From Streptomyces sp. PsTaAH-137 (lineage in GTDB: Bacteria > Actinomycetota > Actinomycetes > Streptomycetales > Streptomycetaceae), in assembly GCF_003259365.1 (NCBI RefSeq), contig NZ_QLLY01000006.1:312851-376850 (forward strand): DNA of 64,000 nt, read 5' to 3'. Below, in pieces: positions 33,581-42,479 of this stretch (positions within the stretch are counted from its first letter, which is position 1; every line of letters begins with the position of its first letter). The notes below the pieces were generated by a model. That model searched no databases and was not told where the DNA came from. It saw only the letters and a list, made by a program, of their open reading frames with translations. The translations under genes and the position numbers were made by a program.

Positions 33581-34171
33581 ATGAGCGCACTCGCCGTCGA
33601 GCCCGGGCCCGCCCGCGGCTCGGACTGGGACGCGACCGTCCGCCTCTGGGAGGAGACGGACGCTCCCGAGGGCTGCAAGGTGGAGATCATCGAGGGGATC
33701 GTCACCTTGGCACCGCCGCCTTCCGAAGAGCACAACGACGCAGCTGAGCTGGTCACCGAGATCCTCTGGCCCGCCCGGCCGGAGGGCTGCGGGATCTACC
33801 AGACTCTGGGCCTGGTAGCCGCCGATGCCGCCGGCCTCTACATCCCCGACCTCTGCGTCGTCCCGAGGGCCGCTCTGCGCGAGGGCCGTCGCGTCCAGGC
33901 GGCGGAGGCCGAACTCGTCGTCGAGATCACCTCTCAGGGCAACGCGAACCACGACCGGATCAAGAAGGCGCACGGATACGCAAAGGCGGGCGTGCCCCTC
34001 TACCTGCTCCTGGACCCCTGGCAGTCCGGACGGCCGACCGCGACCCTGTACGGCGAACCCGCGAACGGGACCTACCGGGTGCTGGACTCGGTCGAGTACG
34101 GCGAAGGACTGCGACTGCCCGCGCCGTTCGACATCACCCTCGACACCGGCGTGCTGCCCCTCAGGGACTGA
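33581..34171 (+). CDS. Uma2-family (DUF820) putative endonuclease-fold protein
   Basis: 196 residues from ATG 33581 with AGGAG 7 nt upstream; longer frames from 33506 would run through the terminator. The core nuclease-like elements are IPDLCVV (about 85-91) and LVVEITSQGNANHDRIKKAHGYAKAG split into VEIT...D..K. It is related to the protein at 1332 but clearly divergent. Function unknown; it is convergent with the AEC transporter, whose stop is 2 bp away. Confidence 0.85.
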   Translation: MSALAVEPGPARGSDWDATVRLWEETDAPEGCKVEIIEGIVTLAPPPSEEHNDAAELVTEILWPARPEGCGIYQTLGLVAADAAGLYIPDLCVVPRAALREGRRVQAAEAELVVEITSQGNANHDRIKKAHGYAKAGVPLYLLLDPWQSGRPTATLYGEPANGTYRVLDSVEYGEGLRLPAPFDITLDTGVLPLRD

Positions 34172-34172
34172 G

Positions 34173-35111
34173 TCACCCCAACAACGCCGCAACCACCACA
34201 AGAACCGGCACCGCCACCATCGTCGACAGCAGGATCGACTCCCGGGCCAGGCGCTCGCCCACCCGGTACCGGCTCGCGTACGTGAACAGGTTCTGCGCCG
34301 CCGGAAGCGCCGACGTCACCACCACGTCCAGCAGCCGCGCCCCGTACAGCCCGAAGAGCGACGCCGCAAGCGCCCAGGCCGCCACCGGCTGGCCCACCGA
34401 CTTCAGCGCCGTCGACAGCAGCACCGGCACCCGGTCCGCGCCCCGGCCGCCCGGCCACGAACTCCCGCACAGCGAGATGCCGAACGCGATCAGGATCGCG
34501 GGCACCGACATGTTCCCGATCAGTTCCAGCGGATCGAAGACCGGCGAGGGAACCGTCCAGCCGGTCGCCGACACCAGCACCCCGGACAGCGAGCCGATCG
34601 CGATGGGATTGCGGAACGGCGTCAACAGCCGCTGCGCCCACGACAGTCGGGCCCCCGACCGTGCCTCGGACAGATCGAGGACCGTCAGCGCCACCGGCGT
34701 CACGAACAGCTGCTGGAAGAGCAGCACCGGAGCCACCAGCGAGGCGTCACCGAGGACGTACACGGCGATCGGGATGCCGAGATTCCCCGCGTTCACGTAA
34801 CTGGAGCAGAGCGCCCCGACCGCGGTGCGGCCCACGCCCCAGCCGCGTACGACACCCACCGCGATGAAGACCCCGGCGGTGATCGCCGTGGACAGCGCCG
34901 TCACCAGCAGGCTCGGCGACAGGATCAGCGACAGATCGGCCTTGGCCAGCATCGTGAAGAGCAGCGCCGGGGTCGCCACATGGAAGGCCAGCCGGGTGAG
35001 CACCTCCCGGCCGCCGTCGCCCAGATAACCGCGCCGCCCGATGACGTAACCGACCGCGATGACGAGCGCGATGACCGCGAATCCGTTGAGTACCCCCTGC
35101 ACGTACTCCAC
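34173..35111 (-). CDS. AEC (auxin efflux carrier) family transporter
   Basis: 312 residues from GTG 35111, about ten transmembrane helices in two inverted halves. The family signature is visible: ATPALLFTML in the first half, SSYVNAGNLGIPIAVYVLG in the central crossover, and SVPAILIAFGISLCG. AEC proteins are secondary carriers for organic or amino acids (for example malate). The SD is weak. It is divergent from the STAS gene. The substrate is not predictable. Confidence 0.88.
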   Translation of the reverse strand: MEYVQGVLNGFAVIALVIAVGYVIGRRGYLGDGGREVLTRLAFHVATPALLFTMLAKADLSLILSPSLLVTALSTAITAGVFIAVGVVRGWGVGRTAVGALCSSYVNAGNLGIPIAVYVLGDASLVAPVLLFQQLFVTPVALTVLDLSEARSGARLSWAQRLLTPFRNPIAIGSLSGVLVSATGWTVPSPVFDPLELIGNMSVPAILIAFGISLCGSSWPGGRGADRVPVLLSTALKSVGQPVAAWALAASLFGLYGARLLDVVVTSALPAAQNLFTYASRYRVGERLARESILLSTMVAVPVLVVVAALLG

Positions 35112-35227
35112 CCTCGGACGCGGAAGAACCGCAGGTCAACGTTGATCAGCATCAACGTGACCCAGCCCACGCCGAAGCCCGGGACCGCCACCGATGAGTT
35201 CCGGCCGCCCGGCGGGTCTCGTCTTGC

Positions 35228-35596
35228 GTGCCTTCCTTCCCCGCTCCCTCCGTCGTGGTCGTCGCCGGGCCGATCCGCCCCGCCGACGTGCCCGAGCTGT
35301 GCGACCGTGTCCGCGCCGCCCGCCGGGGCGACGGCGGGGACATCGTCTGTGACGTCTCGGGCGTCACCGCGACCGATCTCGCCACCGTCGACGCGCTGGC
35401 CCGGATGCAGCTCGCCGCCCGGCGGGCCGGCGGACGGATCAGACTGCGCGATCCGTCCCCCCGGCTCGCCCTGCTGCTAAGCCTGACCGGCCTCGGGGAC
35501 GCCCTGGGCATCGAGCCGCTCGGGGACCCCGAAGAGCGGGAACCACCGCTTGGAGAGGTCCAGGAAGCAGTGGAAACCGGCGATCCGACCCTCTGA
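35228..35596 (+). CDS. STAS-domain protein (anti-sigma antagonist-like)
   Basis: 122 residues from GTG 35228. VVVVAGPIRPADVPELCDRV and VCDVSGVTATDLATVDALARMQLAARRAGGR (split here) fit a STAS fold. The usual phospho-acceptor DSSG is replaced by DLAT, so regulation by serine phosphorylation is unlikely. The last 40 codons (35477-35596) lie antisense to the 3' end of the ECF sigma gene on the other strand. It may take part in sigma-factor partner switching, but no anti-sigma kinase is adjacent. Confidence 0.75.
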   Translation: MPSFPAPSVVVVAGPIRPADVPELCDRVRAARRGDGGDIVCDVSGVTATDLATVDALARMQLAARRAGGRIRLRDPSPRLALLLSLTGLGDALGIEPLGDPEEREPPLGEVQEAVETGDPTL

Positions 35597-36484
35597 GATC
35601 TCCAGGACCTGGATGGCCCAGGGCACGAACCCGCCGCTGTCCGGGTCCGGCTTGTAGTGGGCGAACGCCGGTGTCCCGTTCGCCGAGACCGGCAGCAGGC
35701 GGGAGCCCGCGCACTCGTGGCCCAGCGTGACCATGAAGCCCGTGATGTCGTCCGTGCCGCGCAGCCACAGGTCGAACGGCGGCATCGTCATGACGGCGTC
35801 CTCGGCCAGCAGCTCGGTGAGCGCCTTCATGTCGTAGCCCTCGAAGGCCGAGACATAGCGCTCCAGGAGCTTCTGCTGCTCCTCGTCCAGCGGGTTCGCC
35901 GTCGCCGAGTCCGCCGGAGGGGCCTCCGCGAGCGTGGCCCGCGCCCGCTGGAGCGCGCTGTTCACCGAGGCCACCGTCGTGTCGAGCAGCTCGGCGACCT
36001 CGCTCGCCCGCCACGCCAGGACCTCGCGCAGGATCAGCACCGCCCGCTGCTTCGACGGCAGTTGCTGCAGGGCCGCGACGAACGCGAGCCGCACCGACTC
36101 CCGCGCGACCGCTGCCTCCGCCGGGTCGTGGACGGTCGGCAGCACTCGCGCGTCGGGCATCGGCTCCAGCCACACATTGTCCGGACGGGGGGTGAGGGCG
36201 GCCTGGGCGAGCGGGGCGGCCGCCGTCAGGTCCATCGGCCTGGCCCGCTTGTTGCCCGCGTTCAGCGAGTCCAGGCAGACGTTCGTCGCGATGCGGTAGA
36301 GCCAGGAGCGCAGGCTGGAGCGGCCCTCGAACGTGGCGAAGCTGCGCCAGGCGCGGACCATCGTGTCCTGCACGGCGTCCTCCGCCTCGAACGCCGACCC
36401 CAGCATCCGATAGCAGTACCCGGTCAGCTCGACCCGGTATTTCTCCAGGTCGTCGAGGCCGGGCCTCGTCGCGGTGTCACTCAT
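35477..36484 (-). CDS. ECF sigma factor with C-terminal SnoaL-like domain (SigG-like)
   Basis: 335 residues from ATG 36484. Region 2 (YRMLGSAFEAEDAVQDTMVRAW, about 25-45) and region 4 (LPSKQRAVLILREVLAWRAS, about 140-160, then HTH VAELLDTTVASVNSALQRAR) are followed by about 120 residues of SnoaL/NTF2-like fold (LLERYVSAFEGYDMKALTEL). Such extended ECF factors lack a membrane anti-sigma and are thought to be controlled by their own C-terminal domain. No anti-sigma gene is next to it. Its 3' end overlaps the STAS gene by 120 bp. Confidence 0.88.
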   Translation of the reverse strand: MSDTATRPGLDDLEKYRVELTGYCYRMLGSAFEAEDAVQDTMVRAWRSFATFEGRSSLRSWLYRIATNVCLDSLNAGNKRARPMDLTAAAPLAQAALTPRPDNVWLEPMPDARVLPTVHDPAEAAVARESVRLAFVAALQQLPSKQRAVLILREVLAWRASEVAELLDTTVASVNSALQRARATLAEAPPADSATANPLDEEQQKLLERYVSAFEGYDMKALTELLAEDAVMTMPPFDLWLRGTDDITGFMVTLGHECAGSRLLPVSANGTPAFAHYKPDPDSGGFVPWAIQVLEISEGRIAGFHCFLDLSKRWFPLFGVPERLDAQGVPEAGQA

Positions 36485-36623
36485 CGTCCAACGCCCCCAT
36501 CGCGGCTGTGATCGTCAGCACATCCCCAGTACTTCGCAAGCTACCGCAGCCCACTGACAACGGCCCCCGGACCGGCGAAAAGCGCAGGTCCGGAGGCCGT
36601 GAAGAGAAGCCGAGAGGGGTGGG

Positions 36624-37907
36624 TCAGTGTGCGGAGACCGGCACCCCGGCGTGCCGCTGCCGGGTCCGTGCCGCGTACGTCCCCCACACCGTCAGCGCGA
36701 CGACACCGAGCACGGCGACGAAGCCGAGCCCCACCGTGCCGTCCCAGCCCGCCGCGTGGAACGCCAGGGCGCCCACCGCCGAGCCGACACTCGATCCGAT
36801 GTAGTACGCGGACTGGTAGAGCGCGGACGCCTGCGCCCGGCCGTGCGTCGCGGTGTGGCTCACCGAGGACGAGGCCGTGGCGTGCCCGGCGAAGAAGCCC
36901 GCCGTGATCAGCACCAGGCCGATCAGCATGACGAGGAGGTGCGGCACCAGTTCCAGGACCAGGCCCGCCGCCGTGGTGCCCGCCGCCAGATAGAGCGTGC
37001 CGCGCCGCCCGAGCCGTCCGACCAGCTTCCCGGCCGTCGACGAGGAGACCGTGCCCACCAGGTACACGAGGAAGATCGAGCCGACGAGGCCCTGGGAGAG
37101 CGAGAACGGCGCCTCGGTGAGCCGGTAGCCGATGACCGTGTAGGTCGCGCCGAACACCATCATGAACAGCGCGCCGATCACGTACAGGCGGCGCAGCAGC
37201 GGGTTGGCGAGGTGGCCGCCTACCGTGCGCGCGAGGGCGCGCGGGTGCAGCGAGCCCGCCGTGAAGTGGCGCGGCGCCGGCAGCAGCGCGCGGAACGCGA
37301 CGGCGCACGCGACCGCGATGACGCCGATGGTCCCCACGGCCACCCGCCAGCCCCACGCCTCGGCGAGCCAGCCGCCGATGATGCGGCCGCTCATCCCGCC
37401 GATGGAGTTGCCCGCCACGAACAGGCCGATCGCCGTGACCAGCGCCTTCGGCCGGACCTCCTCCGCCAGGTACGCCATCGCCGAGGCCGGCAGGCCCGCG
37501 AGCGCCGCGCCTTGCAGCACCCGCAGCGCGACCAGTACGTCGAGGGAGGGCGCGAAGGGCACCAGGAGTCCCACCACGACCGCCACCGTCAGCGACGCCG
37601 TCATCAGCGTGCGCCGCCCGAACCGCTCCGACAACGCGCTCAGCGGCAGTACGCACACGGCGAGCGCGAAGGTCGCCCCGGACACCGTCCAGCTCGCCGC
37701 GCTCGCGCTCGCGCCGTAGTCGGCGGAGACCAGGGGGAGCAGGGCCTGGGTGGAGTACAGCAGCGCGAAGGTGGCGACGCCTGCGAGGAAGAGGGCGAAG
37801 CTCATCCGGCGGTAGCCGGGCCCGCCCGGGGCCATGCGCGAGTCGCTGGGGGACGGATGGGCGGCGACCGCGTGGGTGACGGCCGCCCGGCTACTGGCAG
37901 GAGACAT
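36624..37907 (-). CDS. MFS transporter (YnfM-like)
   Basis: 427 residues, twelve transmembrane segments. The motif-A equivalent is ALSERFGRRTLMTA between TM2 and TM3 and GRLGRRGTLYLA in the second half. The N-terminal about 34 residues are cytosolic. It is divergently paired with the LysR regulator, an arrangement like ynfM/ynfL in E. coli, so the regulator probably controls it. Likely a drug or metabolite efflux pump; the substrate is unknown. Confidence 0.9.
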   Translation of the reverse strand: MSPASSRAAVTHAVAAHPSPSDSRMAPGGPGYRRMSFALFLAGVATFALLYSTQALLPLVSADYGASASAASWTVSGATFALAVCVLPLSALSERFGRRTLMTASLTVAVVVGLLVPFAPSLDVLVALRVLQGAALAGLPASAMAYLAEEVRPKALVTAIGLFVAGNSIGGMSGRIIGGWLAEAWGWRVAVGTIGVIAVACAVAFRALLPAPRHFTAGSLHPRALARTVGGHLANPLLRRLYVIGALFMMVFGATYTVIGYRLTEAPFSLSQGLVGSIFLVYLVGTVSSSTAGKLVGRLGRRGTLYLAAGTTAAGLVLELVPHLLVMLIGLVLITAGFFAGHATASSSVSHTATHGRAQASALYQSAYYIGSSVGSAVGALAFHAAGWDGTVGLGFVAVLGVVALTVWGTYAARTRQRHAGVPVSAH

Positions 37908-37938
37908 GTCACGAACGTAGGACGGTCCGACTCATGCG

Positions 37939-37951
37939 TCCAATGCATGGA
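37939..37951. promoter_or_regulatory. Candidate LysR-type operator between MFS and LysR genes
   Basis: TCCAATGCATGGA has inverted TCCA/TGGA arms around ATGCA, and a further TCCAT follows at 37956-37960, in the 62-bp gap between the divergent starts. It fits the T-N11-A style of LysR sites only loosely. Confidence 0.4.
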
Positions 37952-37969
37952 CACTCCATAATCGTTCCC

Positions 37970-38956
37970 ATGGAGCATGAGCACACGTCAGCGCGGCGCG
38001 AGACCATGGTCAGTGACACGGAAGACATCGTCACCCTGCTGGCGCCACGGCTCTCCTACTTCGCCGCGGTGGCCCGCACCGAGCACGTCACGCGCGCCGC
38101 GCAGGAGACGCAGGTGCCGCAGTCGACCCTCTCGCGCGCGATGGCGCGGCTCGAACGGGACCTGGGCGTCGACCTGTTCGCCCGCCACGGCCGCACGGTG
38201 TCGCTGACCCCCGCGGGCCGCACGTTCCTCACCTCCGTCGAGCGGGCCCTCGCCGAGGTGGAGAAGGCCGCCGAGTCCGTCCGCGCCGACGCTGACCCGG
38301 CCTCCGGAAAGGTCGCCTTCGGCTTCCTGCACACCATGGGCGTCGAAACGGTGCCCGGCCTGATCAGCGCCTTCCGCGCGGAGCATCCCCGGATCCGCTT
38401 CAGCCTCGTACAGAACTACGGCGAGGCGATGCTGGAGCGGCTGCGCGCGGGGGAGCTGGACCTGTGTCTGACATCGCCGCTGCCCGACGCCCCCGACCTG
38501 GTCGCCCGCCGCCTCGACGAGCAGCGGCTCCGGCTCGTCGTCCCCGAGGACCACCGGCTCGCTGCCCGCAAGCGCATCCGGCTCGCCGAGTGCGCCGACG
38601 AAACGTTCGTCACCCTCGAACCCGGCTACGGGCTGCGCCGCATTTTCGACGACCTCTGTAAGAAGGCGGGCTTCAAGCCCCGCGTCGCCTTCGAGGGCGA
38701 GGAGGCCGAGACGCTGCGCGGCCTGGTCGCGGCGGGCCTCGGCGTCGCGCTGCTGCCGCCGCCGACCGTGCCCCGGCCGGGCGTGGTCGAGCTGACGGTC
38801 ACCGGCGGCCGCGCGGTCCGCGAGATCGGCGTGGCCTGGCTGGACGGCCACCCGGACACCCCTCCGGTGGCCGCGTTCAAGGAGTTCCTGCTGTCACGGC
38901 GGGGGCGGCTGCTGTCGCAGGGGCCGGGGACCCCGGCCGGCTCCGCCGGGACGTGA
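37970..38956 (+). CDS. LysR-family transcriptional regulator
   Basis: 328 residues from ATG 37970 (ATG 38006 is an alternative that keeps the whole HTH). The N-terminal winged HTH is LSYFAAVARTEHVTRAAQET through PQSTLSRAMARLERDLGVDLF, followed by the two-lobe effector domain (FGFLHTMGVETVPGLISAFR; GLVAAGLGVALLPPP). It is divergent from the MFS exporter, so exporter control by a small-molecule effector is likely. The stop is one base from the convergent hydrolase stop. Confidence 0.9.
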   Translation: MEHEHTSARRETMVSDTEDIVTLLAPRLSYFAAVARTEHVTRAAQETQVPQSTLSRAMARLERDLGVDLFARHGRTVSLTPAGRTFLTSVERALAEVEKAAESVRADADPASGKVAFGFLHTMGVETVPGLISAFRAEHPRIRFSLVQNYGEAMLERLRAGELDLCLTSPLPDAPDLVARRLDEQRLRLVVPEDHRLAARKRIRLAECADETFVTLEPGYGLRRIFDDLCKKAGFKPRVAFEGEEAETLRGLVAAGLGVALLPPPTVPRPGVVELTVTGGRAVREIGVAWLDGHPDTPPVAAFKEFLLSRRGRLLSQGPGTPAGSAGT

Positions 38957-38957
38957 G

Positions 38958-39716
38958 CTACGGGGCCAGCGTCCGGCCGAACCCCGCCGCCAGCGGCATC
39001 CGCAGCCCGATCGGCGGGGGCGCCGCGAGGGCGTCCTGCAACGGGCGGGAGAACGGGCGGCCGAAAAGGGTGCCGAGGGCGAAGTCCACGGTCAGCGCGG
39101 AGACTTCGGAGCGGTGCTGGGACATGGTGTGGCCGTCCGAGTGCACCTCGAAGCGGCACACGTCCCGGTTGGCCTTCTTCGCCCGCCCGGCGAGCCGGAA
39201 CGACAACTCCGGGTCGGTGCGCCGGTCGTCCGTGCCGTGCACGATCAGGACGCTGCGGCCCGCGAGCTGTTTCACCGGTTCGGGCGGTGCCGCGACATCG
39301 TCCTCGGGCAGCCAAGGGGCGAGTGCGAGCACGGAGTTGACGGCCTCGTGGCCGCCCGCGTGCAGCGCCGCGCGCCCGCCCATGTCCTGGCCCACGAGAC
39401 AGATCGGCACGTCACCGTAGCGGCGTACGACCTCGTCGGCGGCCCACTCGGCGTCCCGGGCCAGCTCGGCCTGCGGCCCGTTCCACCCCCGGTACCGGTA
39501 GTGCACGGCATGGGTGACCAGGCCCTGTTCGCGTCCCGCGCGCGTGAGCCTGCGCGCCAGCGGCCGCAGCAGCGGCGCCGCGAACGGCGAGGGTCTGCGG
39601 GTGGACGTCTCCTCGCCCGACGGCAGCAGCAGCACCACGCCGCCGACCGCCCCGGGCACCGGCCCCACCGCCTTGCCGAGCCTGGCCTCGCGGGCCGGCA
39701 TCGCTCGCTCCTGCAT
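38958..39716 (-). CDS. Alpha/beta-hydrolase-fold protein with Asp at the nucleophile elbow
   Basis: 252 residues. The strand-elbow-helix is ICLVGQDMGGRAALHAGGHE: the expected GxSxG serine is D111, as in epoxide hydrolases and haloalkane dehalogenases (GHDWGG). A late Asp in VLIVHGTDDRR and His in HSDGHTM complete a possible triad. No signal peptide. Substrate unknown; the overall shape is closer to small dienelactone-hydrolase-like proteins than to true epoxide hydrolases, which have a lid domain. It is convergent with LysR and divergent from adenosine deaminase. Confidence 0.75.
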   Translation of the reverse strand: MQERAMPAREARLGKAVGPVPGAVGGVVLLLPSGEETSTRRPSPFAAPLLRPLARRLTRAGREQGLVTHAVHYRYRGWNGPQAELARDAEWAADEVVRRYGDVPICLVGQDMGGRAALHAGGHEAVNSVLALAPWLPEDDVAAPPEPVKQLAGRSVLIVHGTDDRRTDPELSFRLAGRAKKANRDVCRFEVHSDGHTMSQHRSEVSALTVDFALGTLFGRPFSRPLQDALAAPPPIGLRMPLAAGFGRTLAP

Positions 39717-39832
39717 GACAGAACAGTGTCAGAAGCATGGATGTACGCCACCCGTCCGCAGGGTCACTGTTGCGTATCGGCAGATCACGTTCTCCGCACT
39801 TTCTGGCGCGTACTTGACCCGACCCGGCGCGA

Positions 39833-39846
39833 TCTACGCGCGTAGG
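39833..39846. promoter_or_regulatory. Nucleoside-regulon operator 5 (TCTACGCGCGTAGG)
   Basis: Perfect 12-bp palindromic core CTACGCGCGTAG (39834-39845) only 16 nt before the adenosine deaminase ATG. It overlaps the SD-like AGGAG, so bound protein would also cover the transcript start. Confidence 0.82.
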
Positions 39847-39861
39847 AGTTAGAGTGCGGAA

Positions 39862-41010
39862 ATGACGAGCCAGACACAGAACGTGCCCACCGCGGAGCAG
39901 ATCCGCCGCGCCCCCAAGGTGCTTCTCCACGACCACCTCGACGGCGGCCTGCGCCCCGGCACCGTCGTCGACCTGGCGCGCGAGCAGGGGTACGAGAGCC
40001 TGCCGGAGACCGACCCCGACAAGCTCGGTACCTGGTTCCGCGAGGCGGCCGACTCCGGCTCCCTGGAGCGGTACCTGGAGACGTTCGCCCACACCTGCGC
40101 CGTCATGCAGACCAAGGAGGCGCTGTTCCGGGTCGCCGCCGAGTGCGCCGAGGACCTCGCCGAGGACGGTGTCGTCTACGCCGAGATCCGGTACGCGCCC
40201 GAGCAGCACCTGGAGAGCGGCCTCACCCTCGAAGAGGTCGTCGAGGCGGTCAACGAGGGCTTCCGCGAGGGCGAGCGCCGCGCGAAGGAGAACGGCCACC
40301 GCATCCGCGTGGGCGCCCTGCTCACCGCGATGCGGCACGCGGCCCGCGCCCTGGAGATCGCCGAACTCGCCAACCGCTACCGCGACCTGGGCGTCGTCGG
40401 CTTCGACATCGCGGGCGCCGAGGCCGGCTTCCCTCCCACCCGCCACCTCGACGCGTTCGAGTACCTCAAGCGCGAGAACAACCACTTCACGATCCACGCC
40501 GGTGAGGCCTTCGGGCTGCCCTCGATCTGGCAGGCGCTCCAGTGGTGCGGCGCCGACCGCCTCGGCCACGGCGTGCGCATCATCGACGACATCAAGGTCG
40601 CCGACGACGGCACGGTCCAGCTCGGCCGCCTCGCGAGCTACGTGCGCGACAAGCGGATCCCCCTGGAGATGTGCCCGACGTCCAACCTCCAGACGGGCGC
40701 GGCCGCTTCGTACGAGGGCCACCCCATCGGCCTGCTGCGCAAGCTGCACTTCAGGGCCACGGTGAACACGGACAACCGCCTGATGTCCGGCACCTCGATG
40801 AGCCGCGAGTTCGAGCACCTGATCGACGCTTTCGGCTACACGCTCGACGACATGCAGTGGTTTTCCGTCAATGCGATGAAGTCAGCATTCATTCCTTTCG
40901 ACGAACGACTGGCGATGATCAATGACGTCATCAAGCCCGGATATGCCGAGTTGAAGTCCGAGTGGCTCTTCCGCCAGACCGCTTCGACCAGCGGTTCTGT
41001 CGCCGAATAG
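39862..41010 (+). CDS. add: Adenosine deaminase
   Basis: 382 residues from ATG 39862. The metal-dependent amidohydrolase barrel has HDHLDGGL (zinc His23/His25), FTIHAGE (His and catalytic Glu), [17 protein letters not shown] and [17 protein letters not shown] (zinc Asp). It converts adenosine and deoxyadenosine to inosine and deoxyinosine, substrates for the purine nucleoside phosphorylase at 55786. It is a single-gene unit with the regulon operator in front and a terminator behind. Confidence 0.94.
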   Translation: MTSQTQNVPTAEQIRRAPKVLLHDHLDGGLRPGTVVDLAREQGYESLPETDPDKLGTWFREAADSGSLERYLETFAHTCAVMQTKEALFRVAAECAEDLAEDGVVYAEIRYAPEQHLESGLTLEEVVEAVNEGFREGERRAKENGHRIRVGALLTAMRHAARALEIAELANRYRDLGVVGFDIAGAEAGFPPTRHLDAFEYLKRENNHFTIHAGEAFGLPSIWQALQWCGADRLGHGVRIIDDIKVADDGTVQLGRLASYVRDKRIPLEMCPTSNLQTGAAASYEGHPIGLLRKLHFRATVNTDNRLMSGTSMSREFEHLIDAFGYTLDDMQWFSVNAMKSAFIPFDERLAMINDVIKPGYAELKSEWLFRQTASTSGSVAE

Positions 41011-41032
41011 GCAATTTCGAGCACCCAGAAGG

Positions 41033-41060
41033 CGGCCGCGGATTCCGACGCGCGGCCGCT
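41033..41060 (+). terminator. Stem-loop terminator after add
   Basis: GCGGCCGCG (41033-41041) pairs perfectly with CGCGGCCGC (41052-41060), 10-nt loop, followed by TTTCC, 23 nt after the add stop. Confidence 0.8.
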
Positions 41061-41151
41061 TTCCGGTGTTTGCGGACGTGTCGATGGCGTGTTTACGGTC
41101 GTGGACCGCTCAAGCCCCGTCTACGACATATGTCACGAGGACGCATTCCAC

Positions 41152-41502
41152 ATGAAGCAGTCTGCTGTGAAGACCCTCGGTGTCGCCGCTCTCGGTGCCG
41201 CCTTCGCCGCCGCCGGTGCGGGTGCCGCGAACGCCGCCCCGGGCGTTCCCGACGCCACCGCGACGCTCGACTCCGTGACCCAGAACCTCCCCACTGAGTC
41301 GCTCACCAAGACGCTCCCCGGCGCCCCCGAGTCCCTGGCCGCCGGCCACAACGCCCTGGGCACCATCGCCACCGCCGCCCCCACCATCGAGAAGGCCGCC
41401 CCGGCCGCCCTCCCCCTCGACGGTGCCGGCCCGGTCGCGGGTCTGCTCGGCGGCCTCCCGGTCAGCGGCCTCGCCGGCGGCCTGCCGGGCCTGGGCGGCT
41501 GA
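41152..41502 (+). CDS. Small secreted Ala/Gly/Pro-rich protein
   Basis: 116 residues from ATG 41152 with GAGG about 11 nt upstream. The Sec signal peptide is MKQSAVKTLGVAALGAAF followed by an AGA-ANA-AP cleavage region near residue 32. The mature part is low in complexity (TLPGAPESLAAGHNALGTIA; repeated GLLGGLP/GLAGGLP at the end). It resembles the secreted protein at 47775 in architecture and in motifs (both have a CTL..LDxV-like amphipathic stretch and a GLGG/LPLVGP end). No catalytic motif. Probably cell-surface or extracellular; function unknown. Confidence 0.75.
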   Translation: MKQSAVKTLGVAALGAAFAAAGAGAANAAPGVPDATATLDSVTQNLPTESLTKTLPGAPESLAAGHNALGTIATAAPTIEKAAPAALPLDGAGPVAGLLGGLPVSGLAGGLPGLGG

Positions 41503-41520
41503 CCCTCCCGCACACAGCTC

Positions 41521-41555
41521 AGGGGCGCACCCGCGGTCTTCGCGGGCGCGCCCCT
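41521..41555. terminator. 15-bp bidirectional stem-loop terminator
   Basis: Bases 41521-41535 and 41541-41555 pair with one G-U, 5-nt loop, between the convergent genes at 41152 and 41585. Confidence 0.85.
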
Positions 41556-41584
41556 GTGGCGTGCGTACGGTCACCTGAGTACGG

Positions 41585-41785
41585 TCACCAGGCCTGGCGG
41601 GCCTTGTTCTCGGAGGGGAACAGGATCCACAGCGCGATGTAGAGCAGGAACTGCGGCCCGGGCAGCAGGCACGAGACCAGGAAGATCACGCGCATCGTGG
41701 TCGCGGAGGTGCCGAAGCGCCGTGCCAGCGCTGCGCACACTCCGCCGATCATCCGTCCGTCGGTGGGGCGGGCAAGGGCGGTCAT
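41585..41785 (-). CDS. PspC-domain small membrane protein
   Basis: 66 residues, essentially one PspC domain: RMIGGVCAALARRFGTSATT leading into a hydrophobic helix (VIFLVSCLLPGPQFLLYIALW), ending ILFPSEN. PspC proteins are inner-membrane stress-response partners or toxin-like proteins. It has an AAGGAG 7 nt upstream of the ATG on the minus strand (41793-41798). Stand-alone gene. Confidence 0.85.
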   Translation of the reverse strand: MTALARPTDGRMIGGVCAALARRFGTSATTMRVIFLVSCLLPGPQFLLYIALWILFPSENKARQAW

Positions 41786-41863
41786 GAGGGGCTCCTTCGC
41801 GAACCGTCGTCGGCTGTGCTTACGCCATCGACACTACGGTGACGAAGCGGTCATAACGTCAGC

Positions 41864-42406
41864 TCACGGGGCGATACCGACCCTGGTAATCGTCGGGGTC
41901 CGACCCTGAGCCGGCTCCTCCAGAAGGAGGGGCGCCCCCTCGGACCTGTGGCGGATCCGGGCCCGGACGGTCGGCACCACGGCGAGATGGGCGACGGCGA
42001 CGCCCACGCTGTTCAGCAGCACCGAGTCGATGTCCACGACCTGGCCGGGCACCCCGGTCTGCAACAGCTCGATGCCGAGCGAGATCAGCGCGCCCGCCGC
42101 GACCGTACGCACCAGCGAACCCCACACCGACACGTACAGGCGTCCGCCCGCGAGAGGCAGCAGTACGCCGAGCGGCGCGAGCAGGACGAGACCCTCGCCG
42201 ATGCGCTGCGCGCCCTCGCGCCAGCCCAGTGCCAGATCGGCCCGGATGCCGGCCAGCGGATGCAGGTTCGCCGCGCTGACCCACGGCACGTCCAGAGGGC
42301 GCAGCGTGATCCATGCGACGAGGAAGAGATGCACGGCGAGGAGAGCGAAGCCTGCCGTACGGAAGCGGACGGCGGCCGTGGGGCCGCCTGAGCGATGGCG
42401 CTGCAC
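41864..42406 (-). CDS. VanZ-family membrane protein
   Basis: About 180 residues from GTG 42406 (GTG 42478 is a longer alternative with a non-conserved Pro/Gly-rich extension; neither has a well-spaced SD). It has four or five hydrophobic helices with VanZ-like blocks: WITLRPLDVPW, N-terminal NLHPLAG, GEGLVLLAPLGVLLPL, SLGIELLQTGVPGQVVDIDS and VLLNSVGVAVAH. VanZ proteins are linked to teicoplanin resistance in enterococci, but most actinobacterial members have unknown function. The upstream extension of the reading frame is translated repeat DNA. Confidence 0.8.
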   Translation of the reverse strand: MQRHRSGGPTAAVRFRTAGFALLAVHLFLVAWITLRPLDVPWVSAANLHPLAGIRADLALGWREGAQRIGEGLVLLAPLGVLLPLAGGRLYVSVWGSLVRTVAAGALISLGIELLQTGVPGQVVDIDSVLLNSVGVAVAHLAVVPTVRARIRHRSEGAPLLLEEPAQGRTPTITRVGIAP

Positions 42407-42479
42407 GCTCCCCAAGACGCCGAGTGCGGGACGAACGGTTCCGGGTGGGTTGGGCTGGGCGGCGATGACGTGGGTCACG

